Assembly: GCF_012726295.1 (NCBI RefSeq)
Contig: NZ_JABAOB010000003.1
Span: 372,001-436,000 of the forward strand
Reading direction: 5' to 3'
DNA from: Chitinophaga sp. Ak27
GTDB lineage: Bacteria > Bacteroidota > Bacteroidia > Chitinophagales > Chitinophagaceae
Length of the DNA stretch: 64,000 bases
Shown here: positions 37,112 to 45,788 of the stretch, in pieces
How positions within the stretch are numbered: the first letter of the stretch is position 1
Layout: the number at the start of each line of letters is the position of its first letter
Made by a program: the position numbers and the translations under genes
Notes under the pieces: model-generated
Told to the model about the DNA's origin: nothing
What the model saw: the letters and a program-made list of their open reading frames with translations, nothing else
Databases searched by the model: none

Positions 37112-38371
37112 TTATCTCATTTTCAATGTTGCAATTGCTACTACCACACACATAATGGTAACGATCCAGAAGCGAACAGAAATTTTACTTTCATGATACC
37201 CTATTTTCTGGTAGTGGTGGTGGAGAGGCGACATCTTCAGGATGCGTCTGCCTTCACCATACTTTTTCTTGGTGTATTTGAAATAGGACACCTGCATCAT
37301 TACCGACAGGGATTCTACCAGGAATACGCCACAGAAGATGGGTACCAGTAATTCCTTTCTTACAATAATAGCGAGGGAGGCAATGATACCACCCAATGCC
37401 AGGCTACCGGTATCACCCATAAACACCTGTGCCGGGTAAGCGTTGTACCAGAGAAATCCTACGCATCCGCCTACGAAAGCTGCAATGAATATGGATAACT
37501 CACCCAGGTTAGGGATATACATGATATTCAGGTATTCAGCAAACTGTATGTTACCGGATACATAGGCGAAGATTCCCAATCCCACACCAATAATACCTGA
37601 AACGCCTGTTGCCAGCCCATCTAGCCCATCTGTCAGATTAGCGCCGTTGGAAACAGCGGTAATAATGATGATCACACTCAGAATGTAGATGACGAACGTA
37701 TATTTTTCTCCTCCCGGAATCCAGGAAATTAATTTGGCGTAATTGAACTCATGATTTTTTACGAAAGGAATGGTGGTAATAGGTGTTTTAACATCTACAA
37801 ACCTTTGTCCTTCGCGTGTTACACGTTCCGGGTGATTGGTGATTTGTCTTTCATAAGGAGCCAGTTTGCGGGCGCCTACTACTTCACGGGATACTACCAC
37901 ATCGTTATTGAAATACAGGGTACAGCCTACAATCAGTCCCAGGCCTATTTGTCCCATGACCTTAAATTTACCGGCGAGCCCCTCTTTATTCTTTTTAAAT
38001 ACTTTGATATAATCATCCAGGAAACCAATCAATCCCAGCCAAATGGTAGAGAGCAGGATGAGCCAGATATATACATTGGCGATCTGTGCAAACAATAAAG
38101 TAGGTATTACGATGGCGGAAAGGATGATCAATCCACCCATGGTTGGTGTTCCTTTTTTCGTGTTTTCGCCCTGGAGGCCTAATTCACGGATAGTTTCACC
38201 AATTTGTTTTCTCTGTAAAAACTTAATAATCCTTTTACCAAACAGCAAAGAAATCACAAGCGACAGCAGTAAAGCCATCGTTACACGGAAGGTGATATAC
38301 TGGAACATACCACCACCAATGATGCTGATCTTAAATTCTGTTTTCAGGTAATTTAAAAAATAATATAACAT
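37112..38371 (-). CDS. mraY: Phospho-MurNAc-pentapeptide transferase MraY
   Basis: 419 residues, ten membrane helices, somewhat longer than the 360 of E. coli because of an insert around residues 155-215, a form seen in Bacteroidota. Catalytic motifs: [14 protein letters not shown] with its aspartate pair, [13 protein letters not shown], and [12 protein letters not shown]; the histidine-rich [10 protein letters not shown] is near the end. It attaches the UDP-muropeptide to undecaprenyl phosphate to make lipid I. Confidence 0.96.
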   Translation of the reverse strand: MLYYFLNYLKTEFKISIIGGGMFQYITFRVTMALLLSLVISLLFGKRIIKFLQRKQIGETIRELGLQGENTKKGTPTMGGLIILSAIVIPTLLFAQIANVYIWLILLSTIWLGLIGFLDDYIKVFKKNKEGLAGKFKVMGQIGLGLIVGCTLYFNNDVVVSREVVGARKLAPYERQITNHPERVTREGQRFVDVKTPITTIPFVKNHEFNYAKLISWIPGGEKYTFVIYILSVIIIITAVSNGANLTDGLDGLATGVSGIIGVGLGIFAYVSGNIQFAEYLNIMYIPNLGELSIFIAAFVGGCVGFLWYNAYPAQVFMGDTGSLALGGIIASLAIIVRKELLVPIFCGVFLVESLSVMMQVSYFKYTKKKYGEGRRILKMSPLHHHYQKIGYHESKISVRFWIVTIMCVVVAIATLKMR

Positions 38372-38458
38372 ATGTTTTAGTCGTAACCCGTCCGCAACCT
38401 AGGCAGACAGGCTTTTAAGTCATTGGATTATTAAGTATTATTCGTTCTTCTTCAAAAA

Positions 38459-39925
38459 TTATTTGTCCATCAGCTTCATCATCTCCACCAGCACTTCTTT
38501 ATCATCGAAGTGATGTTTCACGCCTTTGATTTCCTGGTATTTTTCGTGTCCTTTACCTGCCACCAGGATAATATCTTCTCGGTTGGCGAGGGAAAGTGCC
38601 GTTTTAATGGCTTCTTTCCGGTCGGTAATGGAGAGTACTTTCTTCTTCAGGTGCACGGGTATTCCTGTTTCCATTTCGTGGATAATCGCTGCCGGGTCTT
38701 CCGAGCGGGGATTATCGGAGGTAAGGATTACCTTATCGCTGCTTTCCACAGCCACTTCTCCCATAATAGGACGTTTGGTGGTATCCCGGTCACCACCGCA
38801 GCCTACTACGGTGATGACCTGTTCATTGCCTTTGCGTAGGTTTTTGATAGTCGCCAGTACATTTTTCAGTGCATCCGGCGTATGTGCATAGTCTACGATG
38901 GCAATGATCTGTTCCTTATCAGAAATGATATAATCGAACCGGCCTTCAGCGCCGGGCGTGTCGCTAAGGGCCTGCAGTACTTTTGCTTTGTCAATGCCCA
39001 GTAATACAGCGGCGCCATATACCGCCAGCAGGTTATAGGCATTAAACTCACCGATGAGGCGGAAATGTACTTCCGTATCTCCTACCAGCATTACCAGGCC
39101 GGTGAGGTTATTTTCCAGGATTTTACCTTTGAAATCTGCCAGGGTACGCAGGCTGTAGGTAGCTTTCCTGGCTTTGGTATTCTGTAGCATTACCATGCCT
39201 CTTTTATCGTCCAGGTTGGTGAGGGCAAAAGCGCCTACCGGGAGATGATCGAAGAATGATTTTTTTACCCGGATATACTCCTCGAAAGTTTTGTGGTAAT
39301 CGAGGTGGTCGTGGGTGATGTTACTGAAGATACCGCCGGCGAATTTCAGTCCTGCGATGCGTTGCTGGTGTATGGCATGGGAGCTTACTTCCATAAACAC
39401 ATACAAGCACCCGTCTTCCACCATTTTTGCGAGCAATGCGTTGAGATTGATCGGATCGGGGGTGGTATGGGTAGCTGGTATAACGGTGTCGCCTATCTGG
39501 TTTTGCACCGTAGACAATAGCCCGCAATGATAGCCTAGTTTAGTAAACAGGCGGAAGAGGAGCGTAGCGATGGTAGTTTTACCATTGGTACCTGTTACGC
39601 CCACCAGTTGTATTTTATGAGATGGATTATCATAAAAATTGCCTGCCATCATGCCGCTGCTGGTAGCGCTGTTGGCTACCTGTACATAGCATATATTTTC
39701 GGCCAGTTGTTCCGGTAATGTTTCACAGATAATGGCCGCGGCGCCCTGGGCAATTGCTTTTTCTATGTACCCGTGTCCATCCACGTGTACTCCCTTCACC
39801 GCAATGAAAGCATCGCCGGAGCCGATGGCCCTGGAGTCGATGGCGAGCGAGTTGATGGTAATATCGGTATTACCATGCACCGCCTGGATGCTTACATTGT
39901 ACAATATGTCGCGCAGCGTTTTCAT
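38459..39925 (-). CDS. murE: UDP-MurNAc-tripeptide synthetase MurE (meso-diaminopimelate type)
   Basis: 488 residues. ATP-binding VTGTNGKTTIA at about 110-120, THDHLDYH, VDYAHTPDAL, and DNPRSEDP. The DNPR motif is the known signature of meso-diaminopimelate-adding enzymes, so the cell wall peptide carries DAP. Its ATG follows the ftsI stop codon directly with no gap, suggesting coupled translation. murF, the usual next ligase, is absent from this cluster. Confidence 0.96.
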   Translation of the reverse strand: MKTLRDILYNVSIQAVHGNTDITINSLAIDSRAIGSGDAFIAVKGVHVDGHGYIEKAIAQGAAAIICETLPEQLAENICYVQVANSATSSGMMAGNFYDNPSHKIQLVGVTGTNGKTTIATLLFRLFTKLGYHCGLLSTVQNQIGDTVIPATHTTPDPINLNALLAKMVEDGCLYVFMEVSSHAIHQQRIAGLKFAGGIFSNITHDHLDYHKTFEEYIRVKKSFFDHLPVGAFALTNLDDKRGMVMLQNTKARKATYSLRTLADFKGKILENNLTGLVMLVGDTEVHFRLIGEFNAYNLLAVYGAAVLLGIDKAKVLQALSDTPGAEGRFDYIISDKEQIIAIVDYAHTPDALKNVLATIKNLRKGNEQVITVVGCGGDRDTTKRPIMGEVAVESSDKVILTSDNPRSEDPAAIIHEMETGIPVHLKKKVLSITDRKEAIKTALSLANREDIILVAGKGHEKYQEIKGVKHHFDDKEVLVEMMKLMDK

Positions 39926-42031
39926 TTAGCTCAGTTCTATGACGATCGTTTGTTCGTTTCCAATTTTAGTTCCGCCGGGGAGTGATTGCGTTTTCACTTT
40001 GCCGGCGCCTTTCACCACTACGCGAAGTCCTGCATTTTCGAGCAGGTACAGTGCGTCTTTGAGTCCCATTCCTGTAACATCCGGTACAGCGCCTTTCAGT
40101 TGCGTTACCTGCTGGAAGGCAATTTTCCGGTCCGTTACTTTAGCGCTTACCCAGCTGTTATTAGCCGGGGTGCTGCTGAGGGGGAGTTGCAGGGTACCGA
40201 GAATTTCTTTCCATTCGCTGCCTCTTCCGTTTTTCAGTGCCAGCAGGGTATCCAATTGCATGGTAGCCTGCATGGGTTTTTGTCTTTCAACGGCGATGGC
40301 ATACAGTTTATCTGCCACTTCCCTAAACACGGGACCCGCAACGTTTGCTCCGTAAAAGCGCAAAGCGTGCGGTTTATTTTTAATTACTACCACACAGGTA
40401 TACTGTGGGTCCTTTGCTGGAAAATAGCCGGCAAAGGACGACTGGTAGATTTTGTCTGCATATCCATGGCTGCCATTGGCCACGAGTGCGGTGCCTGTTT
40501 TGCCGGCGAAGTCGTAATAGGGGGTACGCAATTTTTTTGCGGTACCATCTATAGGAACGCCTTCGAGCATGGCCTGTACCTGTTTAAGCGTGTTTTGAGA
40601 ACAGATGCTATCCAGCAGTACAGTAGGCTCAAATTGTTTAGCTACCTGGCCATACTCCTGTATAGAGTTGACGAGGTAGGGTTTCATCATTTTACCGTTG
40701 TTAGCAACTGCATTGTACAGCATGCAGGTTTGCAACGGGCTGATGAGCACTTCATATCCGAATGCCATCCAGGGTAGGGAGGTGTTGCTCCAGCTTTTGG
40801 AAGCGGTGGATTTTACCACTGGTCTCCCTTCGCCTACGAGGTCTATACCGGTACTTTGATCAAGCCGCAGTTTCCTGAGGTGGGCGACAAAGTTATTAGG
40901 TTGACGGTTATAGAATTGGTAGGCCAGTTTAGCCATTCCCACATTGGAGCTCAGTTCGAATGCGTGTTTCACGGTTACGTTCTGGGGGCCGGGATGAGGT
41001 TCCGAGTCGTACACGGTTCTGCGTCCCACCTGCCAGTGTCCACCATCCATGTTGACCATGGTGTTCATGGTCGCGAATTTATCTTCCAGCACAGCGATAA
41101 CGGTAGCCAGTTTAAAAGTGGAACCGGGTTCCGCTACCTGCAGTGCATAGTTCATATCTTCCCAGTAGTTGCCATCGGGTTGCCGGCCCAGGTTGGCAAT
41201 GGCTTTGATTTTGCCGGTTTTCACTTCCATGAGGATGCAGGTGCCGTGTTCGGCTTCATTGCTTACCATCATGTTCATGAGGGCTGTTTCCACGATATCC
41301 TGCATATTCACGTCGATGGTGGTAACTACATCGCGGCCGTTTTCCGGTTCAATGTCATATCCATCAACGGGTACATAGGTACCACCTGCGATGCGGCGCA
41401 TCAGTCTTTTACCGGTTACCCCTTTCAGGTAATCGTTGTAGGTTCTTTCCAGTCCTACGCTCTGTGAGTTTTCGCGGGCCAGTCCGATGGTTCTGTTGGC
41501 GAGCAATTTAAAGGGGTTGATGCGCTTACTTTTGGATTCTGCGATCATGCCGCCTTTATTTTTGCCGAGGCGAAACATCGGGAAGGTGCGTAGCTCCTGG
41601 TATTGGTTAAAGGGCACATCTCTTTTCAGCAGAAAATAGCGGTCCTTTGATTTGTATCCTTCCTGCAGCATGGTTCTATAGGCTGCTTTGCTGCGGTCGC
41701 CGAAGGTATTTGCCAGGCGATCGGCGAGTGAGTCGAGGTTTTCCTTGAACACTTTGCCATTTTTATCGCGGAGGCCATCGGCGGCGAAGTCGATACGGAT
41801 ATCGAAGTACGGGATGGAGGTCGACAGCATTCTGCCTTCTTCTGAGTAGATGGTACCTCTTTCTGCGTCGAGTGCTACGTAGCCGGTGTGCAGACTATCG
41901 GCCATATTGCGCCAATATTGGCCCTGAACATTCTGGATGTAGAATACCTTTACCAGTATGGCCACGCCAAACAGCGCCATACCTATAAGGCACAGATACA
42001 CTCTCCACAATATGTCCTTTTTTACATCCAC
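39926..42031 (-). CDS. ftsI: Septal penicillin-binding protein FtsI (class b transpeptidase) with PASTA domain
   Basis: 701 residues. N-terminal membrane helix about 11-33, dimer/pedestal domain to about 235, and transpeptidase domain with S304TFK, S361SN and K511TG as the three active-site motifs. One PASTA domain closes the protein (about 648-701, starting VPDVTGMGLKDALYLLENAG); E. coli FtsI lacks it. It crosslinks septal peptidoglycan with FtsW. The start is a GTG at 42031; an in-frame stop is four codons upstream and no ATG is available. Confidence 0.95.
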   Translation of the reverse strand: MDVKKDILWRVYLCLIGMALFGVAILVKVFYIQNVQGQYWRNMADSLHTGYVALDAERGTIYSEEGRMLSTSIPYFDIRIDFAADGLRDKNGKVFKENLDSLADRLANTFGDRSKAAYRTMLQEGYKSKDRYFLLKRDVPFNQYQELRTFPMFRLGKNKGGMIAESKSKRINPFKLLANRTIGLARENSQSVGLERTYNDYLKGVTGKRLMRRIAGGTYVPVDGYDIEPENGRDVVTTIDVNMQDIVETALMNMMVSNEAEHGTCILMEVKTGKIKAIANLGRQPDGNYWEDMNYALQVAEPGSTFKLATVIAVLEDKFATMNTMVNMDGGHWQVGRRTVYDSEPHPGPQNVTVKHAFELSSNVGMAKLAYQFYNRQPNNFVAHLRKLRLDQSTGIDLVGEGRPVVKSTASKSWSNTSLPWMAFGYEVLISPLQTCMLYNAVANNGKMMKPYLVNSIQEYGQVAKQFEPTVLLDSICSQNTLKQVQAMLEGVPIDGTAKKLRTPYYDFAGKTGTALVANGSHGYADKIYQSSFAGYFPAKDPQYTCVVVIKNKPHALRFYGANVAGPVFREVADKLYAIAVERQKPMQATMQLDTLLALKNGRGSEWKEILGTLQLPLSSTPANNSWVSAKVTDRKIAFQQVTQLKGAVPDVTGMGLKDALYLLENAGLRVVVKGAGKVKTQSLPGGTKIGNEQTIVIELS

Positions 42032-42246
42032 GTATTTGTTTTAGCGATTAGCTTTTTACTGTTGGCTTTTAGCATGAATGCCCTCAGCGTTGGGCTAAGG
42101 GCTATCGTTAAGAGCAGACAGCTTATTAAGAAGATACCTGACACTGGCTGCATTTGTATTTGAGATGCTTGCCATTGATTTGATTTACCAGCATCCCCGA
42201 CCTGATTGATGGGTCAGGCGGGCAGCGTCAGGCATCAGTATTAAAA
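42032..42246. other. Gap inside the division cluster with hairpins
   Basis: 215 bases between ftsL and ftsI, unusually long for this otherwise compact operon. It holds a hairpin GCCCTCAGC / GCTAAGGGC (42080-42102, one mismatch) and a second stem CCCGACCTGA / TCAGGCGGG near 42196-42222 with one bulge. It also holds TTAGCTTTTTAC and GCTTTTAGC words like those of the palindromic repeats at other loci. No T run follows either stem in the direction of transcription, so they are not obvious terminators. Confidence 0.45.
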
Positions 42247-42633
42247 TCATTTTTCTGATTCCTTTTTCAGCACGATCTTTTGTGGAGGGGAGCTGAGTTG
42301 TTTAAGTCCCAGCGGCTCTACAGATTTGCTGACTTCACTCATCTTGCTTCGAAACATGAGCTCACTTTTCACATTGATATACTCCCACTTGAGCTCTTTT
42401 ATTTCTTTGCCCAGTTTGTTTATGCGTCTTATTTTTTTTTCTGCGAGGTGACTGTTAGCGATGTAGATGAGGGCCAAACAGGCCAGGAAACCGATGAAGG
42501 GCATGTTTTGCACCAACGCTCGGTAGTTGATGCGCAAACGCCATTCTTTTTTTTGTTCATCCGGCGGGGTCGTGATGTTAACTTCCTCCGGAGCTTCCTG
42601 GATTGTCTCGATAGTTTCTACTTCCTGCAACAC
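42247..42633 (-). CDS. ftsL: FtsL-like small division protein
   Basis: 128 residues: a cytoplasmic N-terminus of about 45 residues rich in Glu/Thr, one membrane helix about 47-66 (NMPFIGFLACLALIYIANS), then a charged coiled-coil segment (KKIRRINKLGKEIKELKWEY). FtsL sequences are poorly conserved; the call rests on size, topology and position between rsmH and ftsI. The start is a GTG at 42633, with an in-frame stop just upstream. FtsL would join FtsQ and FtsB-like proteins to activate FtsW-FtsI. Confidence 0.8.
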   Translation of the reverse strand: MLQEVETIETIQEAPEEVNITTPPDEQKKEWRLRINYRALVQNMPFIGFLACLALIYIANSHLAEKKIRRINKLGKEIKELKWEYINVKSELMFRSKMSEVSKSVEPLGLKQLSSPPQKIVLKKESEK

Positions 42634-42735
42634 GCGCTATGTCTTTTTAAAAATTGACAATATAAACCTGAACGCAAATCAAACAGATGTGTACTAGGAT
42701 AGGGTAGGATAATAAAGGCGGTTTTTCAATCCGCG

Positions 42736-43647
42736 TCATGTTGTTTTTTCGGCTACCCGCAGTTTTGCACTTCTGGATCTTCCATTGGCTTTCAACTCTG
42801 CATCGCTGGCGGTAACCGGTTTTTTTGTGATTAATTTGAACAATTTAGGGGGTGTTTCTTTCGCAAACGGATCTTCGGGTACTTCATCAAAACGGCCAGT
42901 CTTCATAAAATTTTTCACCATCCTGTCTTCCAGCGAGTGGAAAGTAATGATGGCCAGTCTGCCTCCCGGTTTCAGTACGTTGGTAGCTTGCTCCAGTAAA
43001 TCTTTCAGTGCGCCCAGTTCATCGTTAACGGCAATACGCAGTGCCTGGAAGACTTGTGCCAGGTATTTTTGCGGGTTGCCTTTTACGATGGGCTGGATAA
43101 CGGATTTGAATTCCGCGATAGTGCGCATGGGGTGTGTTTTGCGTTGTTTGACAATTGTTTGTGCCAGGGTTTTGGCGTTGGTCACTTCTCCATATTCCTG
43201 GAAAATCAGTTGTAACCTTGCTTCTCCCCATGTGGCCAGCAATTGGGCGGCGGTAAATTCCGTTCTCTGATCCATCCGCATATCCAGGTCGCCATCGAAG
43301 CGAATACTGAATCCTCTTTCTGCTGTATCAAACTGGTGCGATGATACGCCCAGATCTGCCAGTACCCCATCTACCTGTTCAGCTTTGTGCAATTTCAGAA
43401 AGCGTTGCAGATGACGGAAATTTTGTTGTACAAAAGTTACGCGATCGTCTATAATCCTGTTGCGGTAAGCATCTTCATCCTGATCAAACACTATCAGTCG
43501 TCCGTTTTTGCCCAGTTTTTCCAATATGGCTCTTGAATGTCCTCCGCCTCCAAACGTTGCATCCACATATATCCCTTCCGGGTTAATCTGTAACAGCTCC
43601 GTCGTCTCCTGCAGCAGAACGGGTAAATGATATTGTTGTTCGCCCAT
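42736..43647 (-). CDS. rsmH: 16S rRNA (cytosine(1402)-N4)-methyltransferase RsmH
   Basis: 303 residues. S-adenosylmethionine-binding motif DATFGGGGHSRAILEKLG near residues 29-46, DLGVSSHQFDTAERGFS, FQALRIAVNDELGAL and ITFHSLEDRMVKNF are all characteristic. It methylates C1402 in the ribosomal decoding centre. Second gene of the cluster, 12 bases from mraZ. Confidence 0.97.
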   Translation of the reverse strand: MGEQQYHLPVLLQETTELLQINPEGIYVDATFGGGGHSRAILEKLGKNGRLIVFDQDEDAYRNRIIDDRVTFVQQNFRHLQRFLKLHKAEQVDGVLADLGVSSHQFDTAERGFSIRFDGDLDMRMDQRTEFTAAQLLATWGEARLQLIFQEYGEVTNAKTLAQTIVKQRKTHPMRTIAEFKSVIQPIVKGNPQKYLAQVFQALRIAVNDELGALKDLLEQATNVLKPGGRLAIITFHSLEDRMVKNFMKTGRFDEVPEDPFAKETPPKLFKLITKKPVTASDAELKANGRSRSAKLRVAEKTT

Positions 43648-43659
43648 ATGCTCCCCTCT

Positions 43660-44127
43660 TTAAATTGAAATGTTGTTATCTCCTCCTCCCATTACCTGTT
43701 GTGCCAGATCACTGAACGCTCCTGGTGAGAAATTTTCAAAGAACTCCTGGTATTTAGCTTTATCCCAGATCTCGATTTTATTGGTTGCTGCTGCCAGCAC
43801 AATATCTTTTTCCAGATTGGCGTAAGACAGCAGGTTTTTTGGTACCAGCAGTCTTCCTGCACTGTCTAACTCCAGAATGGTGGCCCCGTTTAGAAAGTAC
43901 CGCCTGAATTCCCTTACTTTTGGGTCAAAGTCGTTCAACTTGCTGATACGTTCGAAAATAGGCTGCCATTCGTTCATGGGATACAGGGACAAGCATTTTT
44001 CAAACCCTCGGTTAATCACAAACTGTCCTCCGGCCCCGTCTGATAACTGCTTTTTAAATCCAGCAGGTAACAGAAAGCGTCCTTTTGCGTCCAGCGTCGA
44101 TTCATATTCACCGAGAAATCCTGTCAT
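43660..44127 (-). CDS. mraZ: Transcriptional regulator MraZ
   Basis: From 44127 the product has 155 residues, MTGFLGEYESTLDAKGRFLLP, with two AbrB-like half domains marked by LDAKGRF and LDSAGRLLVP. An in-frame ATG at 44166 would add 13 residues, but it lies inside the repeats thought to be the operator and is rejected. MraZ forms ring-shaped oligomers and represses its own division cluster by binding short direct repeats upstream. Such repeats are visible at 44151-44186. Confidence 0.94.
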   Translation of the reverse strand: MTGFLGEYESTLDAKGRFLLPAGFKKQLSDGAGGQFVINRGFEKCLSLYPMNEWQPIFERISKLNDFDPKVREFRRYFLNGATILELDSAGRLLVPKNLLSYANLEKDIVLAAATNKIEIWDKAKYQEFFENFSPGAFSDLAQQVMGGGDNNISI

Positions 44128-44150
44128 ACCATGGGGCAAAGTCCTTGAAA

Positions 44151-44186
44151 ATCCATTTTCTAACACAAAATAACACTTTTTCCCAC
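44151..44186 (-). promoter_or_regulatory. MraZ-box-like direct repeats ahead of mraZ
   Basis: On the minus strand four hexamers recur exactly every 10 bases: GTGGGA (44186-44181), GTGTTA (44176-44171), GTGTTA (44166-44161) and ATGGAT (44156-44151). Known MraZ operators are TGGGA-type boxes spaced by 5 bases, i.e. 10-base periodicity, just before mraZ. Boxes two to four are degenerate, so this is a candidate. Confidence 0.5.
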
Positions 44187-44529
44187 TTTTTAACGAAAAA
44201 ATACTTTATAAATTTTTTCCACAGGTAGTCCGGCGGCTATAGTAGCCCTTTCGACCTCATTTTGCACCTGTTAATGTGTGTTTTTTCATAATACATGTTG
44301 ATAACATGTTTGTAAGTGTGATTTAAATGTGCATATCGTGTTAGTTACCTATCCTGCGGGACACAGGAGAAAAACAAGAAAGTGGGAAAATATAAAAATA
44401 ACAGCGACCGCTGCCGAGGTGAAAAACAGCGGTTTGGCCGATTTAATTCCCTCTTTTGCAAAATTTTAACAGCAATGAAAATCTCTCTGCCTTACATTTA
44501 CATTTAATTCTTAATTTTGCCACTCTTTT
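44187..44529. other. Intergenic region between divergent mraZ and bamD
   Basis: About 340 bases without a gene. It contains a 17-base palindrome ACATGTT-GAT-AACATGT (44293-44309), an ACCGCTG/CAGCGGT stem (44407-44433), another GTGGGA box near 44381 and a TAATTTTG element just before bamD. No RNA gene is recognisable. Confidence 0.5.
44512..44519 (+). promoter_or_regulatory. Candidate -7 element of bamD
   Basis: TAATTTTG matches the -7 consensus, but no good -33 box lies 19 bases upstream, and the transcript would start only a few bases before the ATG. Confidence 0.3.
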
Positions 44530-45360
44530 ATGCAGAAATTTTTATTGTACATCAGTGTTATTGCGCTTATCATCACCACCTCCTGTAATAACCAGTTACG
44601 GAGAATAGAGAAAAGCAACAACTTTGAGAAGAAGCTGGAATATGCCAACCAGTTATTCCAGAAGAAGAAATACAATACAGCAATTACACTCTATACGGAC
44701 CTGGTACAAGTGTATAAGGGGACCGATAAGTTTGAGCCGATGTATTATAATTTCGCATACTGCTCTTATTATGTAAAGGATTATATTCAGGCAGCTTTCC
44801 AGTTTAAAAACTACCTGGACCTGTTCCCCAACAGCCCAAGAGCCGTGGAAATAGATTATATGCAGGCCTATTGCTATTATAAGCAGTCGCCCAAGGTATC
44901 CCTGGATCAAACCAATACCATGAAGGCCATTGCCGCTATGCAAACCTTCATCAATAATTATCCCACTGCGGAAAAAGTGGCCGAAGCCAATCTCGTGATC
45001 GAATTGTGCCGCCGCAAGCTGGAAAAGAAAGAATTTAACAGCGCCGAATTATATTATAACCTCGGCTTTTTCAAAGCAGCCGGTATTGCCTTCAAAAACC
45101 TGATGCGCAACTACCCCGACTCTGATAAAAGCGATGGATACAAAGTAATGGCTATCAGGGCTTATTACAATTATGCTAAGAACAGTATTCCGGAAAAACA
45201 GAAGGAACGCTATGCAACCGTGTTGGACGAATACCTGGACTTCGCGGATCACTACCCGAACAGCAAATTGAAGCCAGATGCCGAAAAATTTTATACCTTA
45301 GCACAAAACAACATAAAATCACTGGATAATGAGCAAATTAAAGCGAAGTCTAACCAGTAG
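44530..45360 (+). CDS. bamD: Outer membrane protein assembly lipoprotein BamD
   Basis: 276 residues with a lipoprotein signal ending in TTSC (Cys18). Tetratricopeptide-like helices follow: YANQLFQKKKYNTAITLYTD, then FAYCSYYVKDYIQAAFQFKN and later YYNLGFFKAAGIAFKNLMRNYPDS. BamD is the essential lipoprotein of the BAM complex that inserts beta-barrel proteins into the outer membrane. Its last 32 bases overlap the start of rpoZ in another frame. Confidence 0.92.
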   Translation: MQKFLLYISVIALIITTSCNNQLRRIEKSNNFEKKLEYANQLFQKKKYNTAITLYTDLVQVYKGTDKFEPMYYNFAYCSYYVKDYIQAAFQFKNYLDLFPNSPRAVEIDYMQAYCYYKQSPKVSLDQTNTMKAIAAMQTFINNYPTAEKVAEANLVIELCRRKLEKKEFNSAELYYNLGFFKAAGIAFKNLMRNYPDSDKSDGYKVMAIRAYYNYAKNSIPEKQKERYATVLDEYLDFADHYPNSKLKPDAEKFYTLAQNNIKSLDNEQIKAKSNQ

Positions 45361-45670
45361 CCTTAATCCCTGGGTAGAAACCAAAAATACTACCGACATT
45401 AAGAACAGAACTGGTAATTTATATGAGTCTATTGCCGTGATAGCCAAACGCGCCAATCAGATCAATATTTCCGTGAAAGAGGAGCTCCATTCCAAACTGG
45501 AAGAGTTTGCCAGCCATACGGACAACCTCGAGGAAGTGCACGAGAACAAAGAGCAGATCGAAATTTCCCGTTTTTACGAAAGATTGGCTAATCCGGCTAT
45601 TCAGGCTACGCAGGAATTCCTGGACAACAAAATTTATTTCCGCAAGAACGATGACGATTTGTTCAGCTAA
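45329..45670 (+). CDS. rpoZ: DNA-directed RNA polymerase subunit omega
   Basis: 113 residues, the Bacteroidota form of omega. The conserved NLYESIAVIAKRANQI corresponds to the RpoZ/Rpb6 core helix. It stabilises the beta-prime subunit during assembly. The gene overlaps bamD by 32 bases, suggesting cotranscription and possibly coupling, and is followed by a terminator at 45731. The order bamD-rpoZ-coaBC-DUF4835 is one I recall as common in this phylum. Confidence 0.9.
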   Translation: MSKLKRSLTSSLNPWVETKNTTDIKNRTGNLYESIAVIAKRANQINISVKEELHSKLEEFASHTDNLEEVHENKEQIEISRFYERLANPAIQATQEFLDNKIYFRKNDDDLFS

Positions 45671-45730
45671 TCCGCCACACATTATTTTGTGAGGTGCGCG
45701 ATTGCGAAAAAGAAAAATATTAATTTCATG

Positions 45731-45763
45731 GCGGCAGAATGATTTCTGCCGCTTTTCGTTTTT
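45731..45763 (+). terminator. Intrinsic terminator of bamD-rpoZ
   Basis: Perfect 9-bp stem GCGGCAGAA / TTCTGCCGC with loop TGAT, then TTTTCGTTTTT. It lies between rpoZ and coaBC. An in-frame ATG at 45702 upstream of it cannot be the coaBC start if termination occurs here. Confidence 0.85.
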
Positions 45764-45788
45764 GTATATGTCCATGGACGCTATTAAC

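Noticed and set aside
39986-41467. Long open frames antisense to ftsI
   Set aside because: They mirror conserved codons of ftsI; the products have no domain and no start signals.
44128-44166. Longer mraZ start at 44166
   Set aside because: The family N-terminus begins at the ATG 44127, and the extra codons fall in the putative operator.
44210-44310. DnaA-box-like words (TTTTCCACA, TGTTGATAA) suggesting an origin
   Set aside because: Only one or two degenerate boxes, no cluster, no dnaA or dnaN nearby.
45702-45788. Upstream ATG for coaBC at 45702
   Set aside because: It precedes a strong terminator hairpin and would add residues not seen in the family.
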